A DNA stretch of 64,000 nt from contig NZ_CP033219.1 in assembly GCF_004006175.1 (NCBI RefSeq), forward strand, positions 4,353,126 to 4,417,125, given 5' to 3'. Under the pieces are notes generated by a model, which saw nothing but the letters and a program-made list of their open reading frames with translations, was not told where the DNA came from and searched no databases. This stretch comes from Parasedimentitalea marina (GTDB lineage: Bacteria; Pseudomonadota; Alphaproteobacteria; Rhodobacterales; Rhodobacteraceae). The translations under genes were made by a program, and so were the position numbers. Shown one piece after another: positions 16,620 through 24,080 of this stretch. Each line of letters starts with the position of its first letter. The stretch's first letter is position 1.

Positions 16620-17531
16620 TCAAGCGGAGTGCACCGCCGCTAGATCGGCTCGAAATGCGGCCTGTTGATCAGAGGTGAGGCCAACCAAAGGTGGGCCCAT
16701 GCGGGTCCAGGTGTCATCGCCGGTTCTCCAGGCCTCGGCCTGTTTCATGGCAGCCATCATCGGATATTTTGACGCCATCGCCCGCGCTCTTTTTACAGCT
16801 GCCATGGCGGTTTCGCGCTCGGGGCCATCGGATGTTTGCAATGCCGTCTGTGCCAGCGCGCCGAATATATTGGTCGAGCCCGAGATGATACCCGCCGTTC
16901 CAATGGACAGACCCTGCCACAGCATCGCTTCAGAGGAAGGGTAAACGTCAAATCCCTCGGAAATGCCGCCAGTAGCTTCGACAATGGCACGGCTTTGTTC
17001 AAAGTCACCGCTGCTGTCTTTTAACCCGGCGATGATGGGACCAAAGGCCTTGCGCAACCGCACCACCAGTTCGGGTGACAGCGGGGTTTGGGACATCTGC
17101 GGAAAGTGGTAAAGATAGACCCGCAGATCATCACTGCCAACCTGTTCGACCAGTCTGGCGTAGGCGGCAAACAAACCATCATCGGATACGTTTTTGTAAT
17201 AGTAGGGCGGCAGCACCAGTACATTACAAAATCCAGCCTCAAGCGCAGCTTTGGTTAATGCAATGCTGTCGCCAATTGCTGGCGCACCAGTTCCGAAAAT
17301 CACTTGATCGGATTTGAACCCAGCGGCTTGAAACGCTTGTGGTAGGCCCAGTCGGTCGCGCATCGCAACAGAACTGCCTTCGCCTGTTGTGCCGGTAGGG
17401 GCAACGCCATCACAGCCACCGTCGGTTACAAGATGGCGGCAATACCCCGTCAGCTTGTCAGTATCGAGCGATCCGTCCGCGTGGAACGGTGAAATTGCTG
17501 CCGCATAGATGCCGCGTTTAGCCTTGGTCAT
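16620..17531 (-). CDS. DapA/NanA-superfamily aldolase or dehydratase
   Basis: Class I Schiff-base lyase of the dihydrodipicolinate synthase superfamily, 303 residues. GTTGEGSSV near residue 48 is the pyruvate-carboxylate site, YHFP near 138-142 carries the catalytic Tyr, and IAGLKDSSGD near 165-175 carries the Schiff-base Lys. Relatives include 2-keto-3-deoxy-sugar-acid aldolases and dehydratases. The start overlaps the stop of the zinc dehydrogenase (ATGA). Given the dehydrogenases and cupins around it, sugar-acid breakdown fits better than lysine synthesis; this is inference. Confidence 0.87.
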   Translation of the reverse strand: MTKAKRGIYAAAISPFHADGSLDTDKLTGYCRHLVTDGGCDGVAPTGTTGEGSSVAMRDRLGLPQAFQAAGFKSDQVIFGTGAPAIGDSIALTKAALEAGFCNVLVLPPYYYKNVSDDGLFAAYARLVEQVGSDDLRVYLYHFPQMSQTPLSPELVVRLRKAFGPIIAGLKDSSGDFEQSRAIVEATGGISEGFDVYPSSEAMLWQGLSIGTAGIISGSTNIFGALAQTALQTSDGPERETAMAAVKRARAMASKYPMMAAMKQAEAWRTGDDTWTRMGPPLVGLTSDQQAAFRADLAAVHSA

Positions 17532-18727
17532 TGTGATTTACCTTCGGTGATTTGGTCCGTAGTTGCCGTTGGCTGGCGCATTGAAACAACGACTTTGATA
17601 GCGTCATCGATGCGTTCACGCGCGTAGCGTAGCGCAGTTGGCAGGTCTTCCAATGGAAATGTATGTGTGTGGATCAGGCTGGCATCGAACCGCTTCTCGG
17701 CCATAAAGGCCATGGCCCGATGGGTGGCTGATCGGCCCTCGCCACGGATGCCGTACAGGTAGATATTATTGACCGCCAAGGCCCCCAGATCAAAATTAAC
17801 GGCTTTCTTGGGAAAGGCGGCCAGACAGATCTTGCCGCCACGATTGGTCATATGCACCGCCTGATTGACGGTTGTTTCATTGCCGGCGCAGTCGACCACA
17901 TAGTCCGCACCCTTGCCGGTGATCTCTTTGATCCGGGCGACAACGTCTTCTTCTTTTGGGTTGATGACTATGTCCGCACCCAGCTTGGTGCCGATCTGGT
18001 TGCGGTTTTCGCGGGTGCCAACCAGGATCACAGGCGAGGCCCCAAGGGCCTTGGCCACTGCAACTGCCAGCAATCCGATAGGTCCCGGGCCAATCACAAC
18101 GACGCTTTCACCTGCGACCAACCCGCCCAATTCGGTCAGGCCGTACATCGACGTACCGGCAGTAACCACCAGCGTCGCCTCCTCGTCAGTCATAGTGGCG
18201 GGAACGCGGATCATGGTGTTGATGTTGTTCACCGCATATTCGGCAAAGCCGCCGTTGGTGGTGAAGCCATTGGCCCGATGGCCCTTGTCGGTGTCGCCGT
18301 AGTTCAGACCGTAGTTGTGACAGGACGTGTACATGCCCATGCGGCATCGTTTGCATTGGCCGCAACCGGCGTGAATTTCAACGGTGACCCGCTCGCCAAT
18401 TTCAAACTCATCCACACCGGGGCCGAGAGCGGCGATTGTGCCCATATACTCGTGGCCAGGCGTGAACTCTTTGTTAAAAGGGGCCCCGCCCTCGATCAGG
18501 GCAGGGGTGCCGTAAGTCAGGATCTCGAGGTCGGTGGCGCAGATGGCTACCGCATCGATCCGAACCAGTGCCTCTGAGCGACCAGGGACAGGCACATCCT
18601 TAGTTTTCAGTGTTAGCTCTTCTGGATCGCCCAAGACCCAGGCCTTCATCGACTGTGGCACCGGCATTCTGGATGAGGTGGTGACCCCGTGCCAGCTGGA
18701 ATCCACGTCTGTATTTTTGATATTCAT
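17528..18727 (-). CDS. Zinc-dependent alcohol/polyol dehydrogenase
   Basis: Medium-chain dehydrogenase, 399 residues, with an N-terminal extension of about 25 residues before MKAWVLGDPEELTLK. The catalytic zinc site is shown by ICATDLEI and GHEYMGTIAALG. The structural zinc site is CGQCKRCRMGMYTSC. The NAD fold has VVVIGPGPIGLLAVAVAKALGA. It is the first gene of the minus-strand operon and overlaps the aldolase start. A GTCGAC-centred palindrome lies in its promoter, shared with the divergent GntR gene, so it is probably repressed by that protein. Confidence 0.9.
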   Translation of the reverse strand: MNIKNTDVDSSWHGVTTSSRMPVPQSMKAWVLGDPEELTLKTKDVPVPGRSEALVRIDAVAICATDLEILTYGTPALIEGGAPFNKEFTPGHEYMGTIAALGPGVDEFEIGERVTVEIHAGCGQCKRCRMGMYTSCHNYGLNYGDTDKGHRANGFTTNGGFAEYAVNNINTMIRVPATMTDEEATLVVTAGTSMYGLTELGGLVAGESVVVIGPGPIGLLAVAVAKALGASPVILVGTRENRNQIGTKLGADIVINPKEEDVVARIKEITGKGADYVVDCAGNETTVNQAVHMTNRGGKICLAAFPKKAVNFDLGALAVNNIYLYGIRGEGRSATHRAMAFMAEKRFDASLIHTHTFPLEDLPTALRYARERIDDAIKVVVSMRQPTATTDQITEGKSQ

Positions 18728-18744
18728 GTCCCGCCTCTTCGATC

Positions 18745-18758
18745 ATTGGTCGACCAAT
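18745..18758. promoter_or_regulatory. GntR operator copy 1, ATTGGTCGACCAAT
   Basis: Perfect 14-base palindrome 18 bases upstream of the zinc dehydrogenase start. It matches the TGGT-N-ACCA style bound by FadR-subfamily GntR proteins. The same 12-base core recurs at 18872-18883, at the start of the GntR gene. Confidence 0.75.
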
Positions 18759-18871
18759 ATATCGATTCAAAAATCAATACTTGGACATCGATACAGTGTT
18801 TGACCTATGTTAGTATAGACTCAACGAAGGAAGAATATCTGATGCCGGGCATAATCAAAAATGATATCAAT

Positions 18872-18883
18872 TTGGTCGACCAA
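18872..18883. promoter_or_regulatory. GntR operator copy 2, TTGGTCGACCAA
   Basis: Exact 12-base copy of the core of the palindrome at 18745. Its last base is the A of the GntR ATG, so a bound protein would block its own transcription or translation start. Two copies in a 155-base divergent region strongly suggest control of both the GntR gene and the dehydrogenase-aldolase-cupin operon. Confidence 0.75.
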
Positions 18884-19560
18884 TGAAAGGTGGTTCGCTG
18901 GCCAGGGTTCGATCCTGGTTAAAGGCCGAATCGCAACCCGAAGGTTTCAAGTTGCCGTCGGAACGTGAACTGGCCCCTCAATTGGGGTTAAGTCGGACAG
19001 ATTTACGCAAGGCGCTATTGGTGTTGGAGGCCGAAGGGCGGTTAGAGCGCAGGGTTGGGCGGGGTACATTTTTGTGCAACGCGCCGGCTGACAGTACCGG
19101 ACTTGAGGCTGGAACGGATACCGCCAGTCTGGCAGAGCGCACTGGGCCGATGGAGGCAATGAATGCGCGATTGGCGCTAGAGCCAGAGTTGGCTCAGATG
19201 GCTGCATTGCAGGCAACCAGACAGCAAGTCTCCCAATTGGGCGCACTTGCGCAGGCGATGCGGGTTGCACCCGGATGGCTCGCATATGAAGAGCTGGATG
19301 CCGATTTCCACGACCTTCTGGCACGAAGTGCCGGTAATTCGTTGCTGTATGAGTTACATCGAATCGTCAACGCGGTGCGTAAGGTGGTTGTCTGGCGTCG
19401 CTTAAATCCGGCCAATCAGGCACCGCCGACTGATTATCATTCGCTGGACGAGCATGACGCTATCGTCATGGCATTGGAACATCGCGACCCGGCTGCAGCA
19501 CGAGCGGCGATGCGCGCGCACCTGCGGGCAACAATCGATGCGATGACTGGTGACACATAG
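18883..19560 (+). CDS. GntR family regulator, FadR/FCD subfamily
   Basis: 225 residues: winged helix-turn-helix (about 5-70, with LPSERELAPQLGLSRTDLRKALLVLEAEGRLERRVGRGTF broken across the helices) and an all-helical FCD ligand domain (about 90-215) with the metal-binding pattern DADFHDLLARSAGN and EHDAIVMALEHRDPAAARAAM. It is divergent from the zinc dehydrogenase operon, and identical palindromes lie at both ends of the shared control region. It is probably a repressor released by a sugar-acid-like intermediate. FCD proteins usually bind carboxylates through a bound metal ion. Confidence 0.9.
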   Translation: MKGGSLARVRSWLKAESQPEGFKLPSERELAPQLGLSRTDLRKALLVLEAEGRLERRVGRGTFLCNAPADSTGLEAGTDTASLAERTGPMEAMNARLALEPELAQMAALQATRQQVSQLGALAQAMRVAPGWLAYEELDADFHDLLARSAGNSLLYELHRIVNAVRKVVVWRRLNPANQAPPTDYHSLDEHDAIVMALEHRDPAAARAAMRAHLRATIDAMTGDT

Positions 19561-19629
19561 GAAAAGGGCCACCCGGATTGGATGAATCTGTCCTGGGGGA
19601 TACAGGTTCCGGAGCGGTTTTTTCATAAA

Positions 19630-19637
19630 GTCCGGAC
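19630..19637. promoter_or_regulatory. GTCCGGAC site upstream of the Gfo/Idh operon
   Basis: Palindrome GTCCGGAC followed by AAATG. It is 76 bases upstream of the stronger copy at 19713, with the same right flank. It may be an auxiliary operator of the same regulator. Confidence 0.4.
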
Positions 19638-19703
19638 AAATGGTGGAGGTATTGGATCTGAGATCGATAATAAGCGGATGAAAAATTGCAATTTTTAGGA
19701 TGA

Positions 19704-19731
19704 TTGACAAATGTCCGGACAAATGTAAATT
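19704..19731 (+). promoter_or_regulatory. Promoter of the Gfo/Idh-reductase operon, with operator in the spacer
   Basis: A perfect -35 box TTGACA (19704-19709) is followed at 16 bases by TAAATT as -10. The spacer holds TGTCCGGACA (19713-19722), a perfect palindrome that is also part of a 9-base direct repeat GACAAATGT-CCG-GACAAATGT. A repressor bound here would block RNA polymerase. The start codon of the Gfo/Idh gene is 36 bases downstream. Confidence 0.6.
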
Positions 19732-19767
19732 TGGGTAAAAGGAAGACTTACGCGAAGGAAGTATCGA

Positions 19768-20847
19768 ATGAGACAAGTAGAAGTGGCCGTCATTGGTGCC
19801 GGTTGGTGCGGTGGTATCCGTGCAGTGACGTTGTCCCGGTCAGCATTGGTCGACAAGCTACACATCTGCGAGATCCGTCCCGAGCGTCTGGAAGAAATTG
19901 CAGCCGAGACCAACCCGGCGACCGCAACCACTGACTATATGGACATCATCAACAACCCAGCGATTGAGGTGGTCTACATCTCAACCACACCCGAGCAGAC
20001 CCATTACCCCATCGCGCGCGCCTGCATGAAGGCTGGAAAGCACGTATTGCTGGAAAAGCCACTGGCTTTGGAACTGGCCGAAGCGGATGAGCTGATTGCG
20101 CTGTCGCATGAGAAGAATGTCAAATTCACCGTCGGCTATTCGCAGCGGTTCAACCCCAAAATCGCCTTTGCCAAGAAATCGATTGCCGATGGCACTCTCG
20201 GCAAGGTGGTCAATGTCATGGTCAGCCGCCACCTGTCGCGCAACCTAGGCAAAAAGATTGCCAATCGGGTGAAACTTTCGCCGGCAGCAATGGAATCCAC
20301 TCATGATCTGGATTTTGTATTTTGGCTGCTTGAGCCGGCCAAACCGGTTCGGGTGTATTCGCAAGGCGCATATGGCTACATGAAGGATCTGAACGGATCT
20401 TATGACTGCATGTGGTCAACCGTGACCATGGATGACGGAACGCTTGTCGTGATTGGCGGCGGATGGAACCTGCCACCAAGCTACCCAAATTACTGTGGAA
20501 CTTGGATTGAAATCACCGGTACGGACGGGGCTTTGATATTGGACGACACCAGCCGCGATAATTGGCTGAACACTGTTGCGGATGGCACTCAATATCCAAT
20601 GTCCACTATGCCCGGCGAGCAGGTCGATCATGTTTTTGCGGGCCAGATGGGCCCAGAAACCATCCACTTCCTAGAGGCGGTGCTGCTGGACAAGGATGTA
20701 ATGGTCTCGCCCGAGCACGCGCGGATCGTCATGGAAACTTATTCGGCCGCAGATGTATCTGCTGAGATTGACGAACCAGTCAAACTTCCGCTGTCAAACC
20801 AGGCGTTGGCCCAATTGGCGGATATGAAGGCTCAAAACGCGGGCTAA
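19768..20847 (+). CDS. Gfo/Idh/MocA family oxidoreductase
   Basis: NAD(P)-dependent dehydrogenase of 359 residues. The Rossmann strand VAVIGAGWCGGIRAV opens the protein; LLEKPLAL near residue 95 is the family's Glu-Lys-Pro signature; the DLDFVFWLL stretch near 175 lies in the active-site region. AAGGAAG is the ribosome site. It is the first gene of a two-gene unit with a beta-hydroxyacid-dehydrogenase-like gene and sits behind a promoter with a TGTCCGGACA operator. The likely substrate is an inositol, sugar or sugar acid. It is only distantly like the Gfo/Idh gene at 3417. Confidence 0.87.
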   Translation: MRQVEVAVIGAGWCGGIRAVTLSRSALVDKLHICEIRPERLEEIAAETNPATATTDYMDIINNPAIEVVYISTTPEQTHYPIARACMKAGKHVLLEKPLALELAEADELIALSHEKNVKFTVGYSQRFNPKIAFAKKSIADGTLGKVVNVMVSRHLSRNLGKKIANRVKLSPAAMESTHDLDFVFWLLEPAKPVRVYSQGAYGYMKDLNGSYDCMWSTVTMDDGTLVVIGGGWNLPPSYPNYCGTWIEITGTDGALILDDTSRDNWLNTVADGTQYPMSTMPGEQVDHVFAGQMGPETIHFLEAVLLDKDVMVSPEHARIVMETYSAADVSAEIDEPVKLPLSNQALAQLADMKAQNAG

Positions 20848-20883
20848 GCCTAGACTAAAAGGCGCAATTTGAGGGAGGCCACC

Positions 20884-21744
20884 GTGCGGGACAGCGTAGG
20901 AATTTTTGGTTTAGGCCTGATTGGCATGACGCTTGCCCGGCGCTTGATTTCTGCCGGATACACGGTCACCGGAACCGACCCTCGAACAGAACAGCTGGAC
21001 AGGTTGAATGCCCTTGGTGGTACCGGAGGCTCCCCAGATGAGGTGTGGCAGGCGGACGTCATTTTTTCTGCGGTATTCGACACCGGTCAACTGGAGGACC
21101 TGATTGCAAATGCGCCGGTTGGGGCTAGGCGCGCAATTGCATCCTTCAGTACCTGCGATCCCGGTCAAATGGCCGGGATCGCGGTCAAAGCAATGGCCAA
21201 AGGCTGGCATTTGCTAGAAACACCAATTTCTGGCACCAGCCGACAGTTAAGCGCTGGCGAGGCGGTCTTTTTCGTCGCCGGTGACAAAGATCAGGCCTCT
21301 CGATTAGACGTCATTCTGAAAGCACTGGGCAAGGCGCACTACTATGTTGGCGCCCTTGGCAATGGCAATCGGACCAAGCTAGCCATCAACCTGGTCCTGG
21401 GCTTGAATCGCGCCGCTTTGGCTGAAGGCATTGTTTTTGCGCAAAGCATGGGTCTGGACGCGGCTTCATTTCTTGAACTCGCACAAAAATCAGCAGCACA
21501 GTCGCAGGTGATGGCAGGAAAGGGGCCGCTGATGGTGGCGCAAGACTTCGAGGCTCAGGGTAGAATTAGCCAGTCTGCCAAGGATTTTCGCCTGATACAG
21601 GACACTGCACAGGCAACAGGTCAGCATTTGCCCTTTGTCGAGACCTATGGTGCGATGATGGATGACTGCCTGAATAACGCTGAGGGGGATTTGGACAATT
21701 CGGCGATCATTTTAGCCATTGCCCGGTCACGTTCCGACAGCTAA
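20884..21744 (+). CDS. 3-hydroxyisobutyrate/tartronate-semialdehyde reductase family protein
   Basis: Beta-hydroxyacid dehydrogenase fold, 286 residues from a GTG at 20884 chosen for the perfect GGGAGG five bases upstream (a TTG at 20869 is less likely). GIFGLGLIGMTLARRL is the NAD(P) site, TPISGTSRQLSAGE the substrate loop, and GNGNRTKLAINLVLGLN carries the catalytic Lys. It follows the Gfo/Idh gene by 36 bases. A reductase of this kind fits the late part of sugar-acid breakdown, such as tartronate semialdehyde to glycerate, though the exact substrate is open. Confidence 0.85.
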   Translation: MRDSVGIFGLGLIGMTLARRLISAGYTVTGTDPRTEQLDRLNALGGTGGSPDEVWQADVIFSAVFDTGQLEDLIANAPVGARRAIASFSTCDPGQMAGIAVKAMAKGWHLLETPISGTSRQLSAGEAVFFVAGDKDQASRLDVILKALGKAHYYVGALGNGNRTKLAINLVLGLNRAALAEGIVFAQSMGLDAASFLELAQKSAAQSQVMAGKGPLMVAQDFEAQGRISQSAKDFRLIQDTAQATGQHLPFVETYGAMMDDCLNNAEGDLDNSAIILAIARSRSDS

Positions 21745-21785
21745 TTTGCAGCTCTTGTGCCGGATGCAGCTGCGGTCTGTGGGGA

Positions 21786-21793
21786 TGTCCGGA
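21786..21793. promoter_or_regulatory. TGTCCGGA half-palindrome before the GntR/UTRA gene
   Basis: Shares the TGTCCGGA core with the sites at 19630 and 19713, and lies 48 bases upstream of the GntR start. An ATGTC...GACAT inverted repeat (21785-21789, 21803-21807) surrounds it. This suggests autoregulation. Confidence 0.4.
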
Positions 21794-21840
21794 GAGAGAC
21801 TAGACATTGACGTTGGCCTTTTGCAGACCCGGAACATTGT

Positions 21841-22584
21841 ATGACCAAGCCTCAGAAACCCGTAAAAAGCACTCGGTATCAGGAAGTCGCTGATGCGCTG
21901 CGCGTGGAAATCGCCTCGGCGACGTACAAAATTGGTCAATGTCTTCCCACCGAACACGAGCTTTGCCAAAGGTTTTCGGCCAGCCGGTTTACTGTGCGCA
22001 AGGCGATCGACGTGTTGCGTGATCTAGGGCTGCTTGAGTCTCGGTCTGGATATGGAACTTTTGTTGTCTCGTTGCGGCCACAGGAAAAGGTCGTACAGAC
22101 ATTGTCTTCGTTTGAAGAGTTGCTGCAATATCCGGCAGAGACCTATCGCAAGCAAATAGAGGCGAAGACCATTACTGCCTCGCCCGAACTGGCATTGCTG
22201 TTGCAGGCGTCAGCCGGTCAGGAGTGGGTTTGGCTGCAGGCCATGCGGCTGGCCGTGCATTCCGAGGCGGCGATCTCTTGGCTGGAAGCCTATATTGCGC
22301 CTGAATTAGCTGATGTCGTTGAGCTTCCCAACCCGTCTGGGGCTTCACTGCTAAGGCAAATCCAGGACACCCATGACGTGCACGCAGCCAACGCGCAGGT
22401 CGAGGTCTTTGTCACAACTATCGACGACAAACTGGCACTGCCGCTTAAAGTTCAGCAAGGTGTCCCAGCCCTTGGGATTGTCCGACGGTACCGCAACGAG
22501 AATGGACAAGTTTATTTGGTGACTCACTCCATTCATCCAGAAAACCGGTTCCGTTTGAACTTTGAATTAGAGCGTCAAAATTAG
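21841..22584 (+). CDS. GntR family regulator, HutC/UTRA subfamily
   Basis: 247 residues: winged helix (about 12-75, with LPTEHELCQRFSASRFTVRKA and a wing GLLESRSGYGTFV) joined to a UTRA effector domain (about 95-240) with WLEAYIAPELADVV and the closing VYLVTHSIHPENRFRL strands. UTRA proteins sense sugars, sugar phosphates or amino-acid derivatives. GTCCGGAC-type sites occur before this gene, before the Gfo/Idh operon and just after this gene, so it is the best candidate to bind them. It is distinct from the FCD-type GntR at 18883, giving this locus two local regulators. Confidence 0.9.
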   Translation: MTKPQKPVKSTRYQEVADALRVEIASATYKIGQCLPTEHELCQRFSASRFTVRKAIDVLRDLGLLESRSGYGTFVVSLRPQEKVVQTLSSFEELLQYPAETYRKQIEAKTITASPELALLLQASAGQEWVWLQAMRLAVHSEAAISWLEAYIAPELADVVELPNPSGASLLRQIQDTHDVHAANAQVEVFVTTIDDKLALPLKVQQGVPALGIVRRYRNENGQVYLVTHSIHPENRFRLNFELERQN

Positions 22585-22595
22585 CGGGAGGGGTA

Positions 22596-22632
22596 AGGGC
22601 CAGCGGAGTTGGCCCTCAAGATTTGTCCGGAC
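22596..22632. terminator. Hairpin between convergent genes, followed by a GTCCGGAC site
   Basis: AGGGCCA and TGGCCCT form a 7-base stem after the GntR stop, without a clear T-run. TTTGTCCGGAC (22622-22632) follows, another copy of the palindrome found near 19.6 kb. The hairpin probably ends transcription from both sides. Confidence 0.45.
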
Positions 22633-22634
22633 TG

Positions 22635-23063
22635 TCAGGGCGTGTCCGGCTCGGGAGATCGTATAAACCGTTTTCGGCTGTGGTCGTAGACCCAGTTGAA
22701 TGCGACGCTGAACGTAAAGAAAAAGACGACAGCTCCGATGTCCCAGATCAGCACCTGCATGAAGCTTTCATTCAGCGCCCACATGAGCAGAGGGAAGGTC
22801 GCCACCACGATTCCCATTTCGAACCCAAAACCATGCAGGAGGCGGGTGGCGAACGTACGCAAGATCCGTTTTTCACCAAAAAGGACATCAAATCCCCAGT
22901 TGTAGAAAAAGTTCCAAAGCATCGCGATCACTGTCATAGCCAAGCCAAGAGCAGCCATCTTGCCGCCGTCTTGCTTTGTCACGAACATGGAAATCGGAAT
23001 GAAGGTAATTAGCGCGATAGCCTCAAACAATATCATATGTAGAATGCGTTCTTTGAAACTCAT
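22635..23063 (-). CDS. PACE family efflux transporter (AceI-like)
   Basis: 142 residues with four membrane helices arranged as two pairs, matching the proteobacterial antimicrobial compound efflux family, whose founder AceI exports chlorhexidine and whose natural substrates may be diamines. Family marks are RILHMILFEAIAL with the conserved Glu in helix 1, MLWNFFYNWGFD, the second RLLHGFGFEMGIV and FNWVYDHSR at the end. The ATG at 23063 has GGAG seven bases before it; the frame runs six codons further up. It is monocistronic and convergent with the GntR gene. Confidence 0.85.
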   Translation of the reverse strand: MSFKERILHMILFEAIALITFIPISMFVTKQDGGKMAALGLAMTVIAMLWNFFYNWGFDVLFGEKRILRTFATRLLHGFGFEMGIVVATFPLLMWALNESFMQVLIWDIGAVVFFFTFSVAFNWVYDHSRKRFIRSPEPDTP

Positions 23064-23325
23064 ATTGCGCTCCGTTTTCAAACCTATTTTCGAGAATTCA
23101 GTCAGTTTCTTGGGCTTTGCTGGGCCGATATGACATATCGGCCCAAGTCATATCCGACAAGTGAGACTTAATCGTTCTACATCAATGGTTTCTTCAGTGC
23201 ATTTTAGGGCAGCATCATCCGCCTTGGTGAGCGCGATGTAGGTACCATGCGGCGACAATACAGCCCTGACTGGAAAATAAGTTGCAGATTGGCACCCGGA
23301 AAAGCGTGTATTGTCTGGATGCGTT

Positions 23326-24072
23326 TTAGGTTGCCCAGCCGCCATCGATGATGTGTGTCTGACCAGTGGTAAAGCCGCTTGCATCGGAGGCCAGATACAG
23401 CGCCAGTGCCGCGATTTCCTCGGCATCCCCCACGCGCCCCATAGGCTGGCGGGCGATGAATTCCTTCATGGCGTGATCATAGTCACCGGTATCGCGCAAT
23501 CGGTCGTGCAGGCTGGGACTGTCAACGGTGCCGGGGCAAATGGCATTGCAGCGAATGCCCTGGGTTACAAAATCTGCAGCAATTGATTTTGTCAGGCCAA
23601 TCACCGCTGCCTTGGACGCGCAATAGGCAAACCGGTTCGGTACGCCTTTAATTGACGAAGCCACGGACGACATGTTCACAATAGACCCGCCCCCTTTGGC
23701 CAACATGCCAGGAATCACAGCCTTGCATAGGCGGTACTGGGCTTTGACATTCAGGTTGAATGCGAAATCCCAGTCGTCTTCCGGACAGTCCAGAATATTG
23801 CCTGCGTGCACGACGCCGGCACAGTTGAACAGCACGTCCAAGGGGCCAAGATCGGACAAAACCGACTCCACGTTTTCAGCGCTGGTGGCATCCATTTTCA
23901 GTGCGGCTACGCCTTCGACTTGATCCAGTTCAGTCAAGGTTATGTCATTGATGTCGGTCGCAAAGACCTTTGCCCCGGCTCGGGCAAAAGCCAGCGCACT
24001 GGCCCGGCCAATGCCTTGACCAGCTGCCGTTATCAATGCGGTTTTTCCTGTTAGATCTAAATTATAAGCCAT
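23326..24072 (-). CDS. SDR oxidoreductase, DHRS6 / 2-keto-3-deoxy-L-fuconate dehydrogenase-like
   Basis: Classical short-chain dehydrogenase, 248 residues: TAAGQGIGRASALAFA (cofactor loop), NCAGVVHAG, catalytic Ser in MSSVASS, and YCASKAA with the Tyr-Lys pair near residue 150. The segment GIRCNAICPGTVDSPSL followed by GDAEEIAALALYLASD and the closing IIDGGW resembles human DHRS6 and bacterial 2-keto-3-deoxy-L-fuconate dehydrogenases. It starts 8 bases after the aminotransferase, so the two are co-transcribed. The product of that pair is unknown. Confidence 0.87.
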   Translation of the reverse strand: MAYNLDLTGKTALITAAGQGIGRASALAFARAGAKVFATDINDITLTELDQVEGVAALKMDATSAENVESVLSDLGPLDVLFNCAGVVHAGNILDCPEDDWDFAFNLNVKAQYRLCKAVIPGMLAKGGGSIVNMSSVASSIKGVPNRFAYCASKAAVIGLTKSIAADFVTQGIRCNAICPGTVDSPSLHDRLRDTGDYDHAMKEFIARQPMGRVGDAEEIAALALYLASDASGFTTGQTHIIDGGWAT

Positions 24073-24080
24073 GTTTCATC

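Noticed and set aside
19841..19856. TTGGTCGAC inside the Gfo/Idh gene as a third GntR site
   Set aside because: Only nine of the twelve palindrome bases match and it lies within coding sequence.
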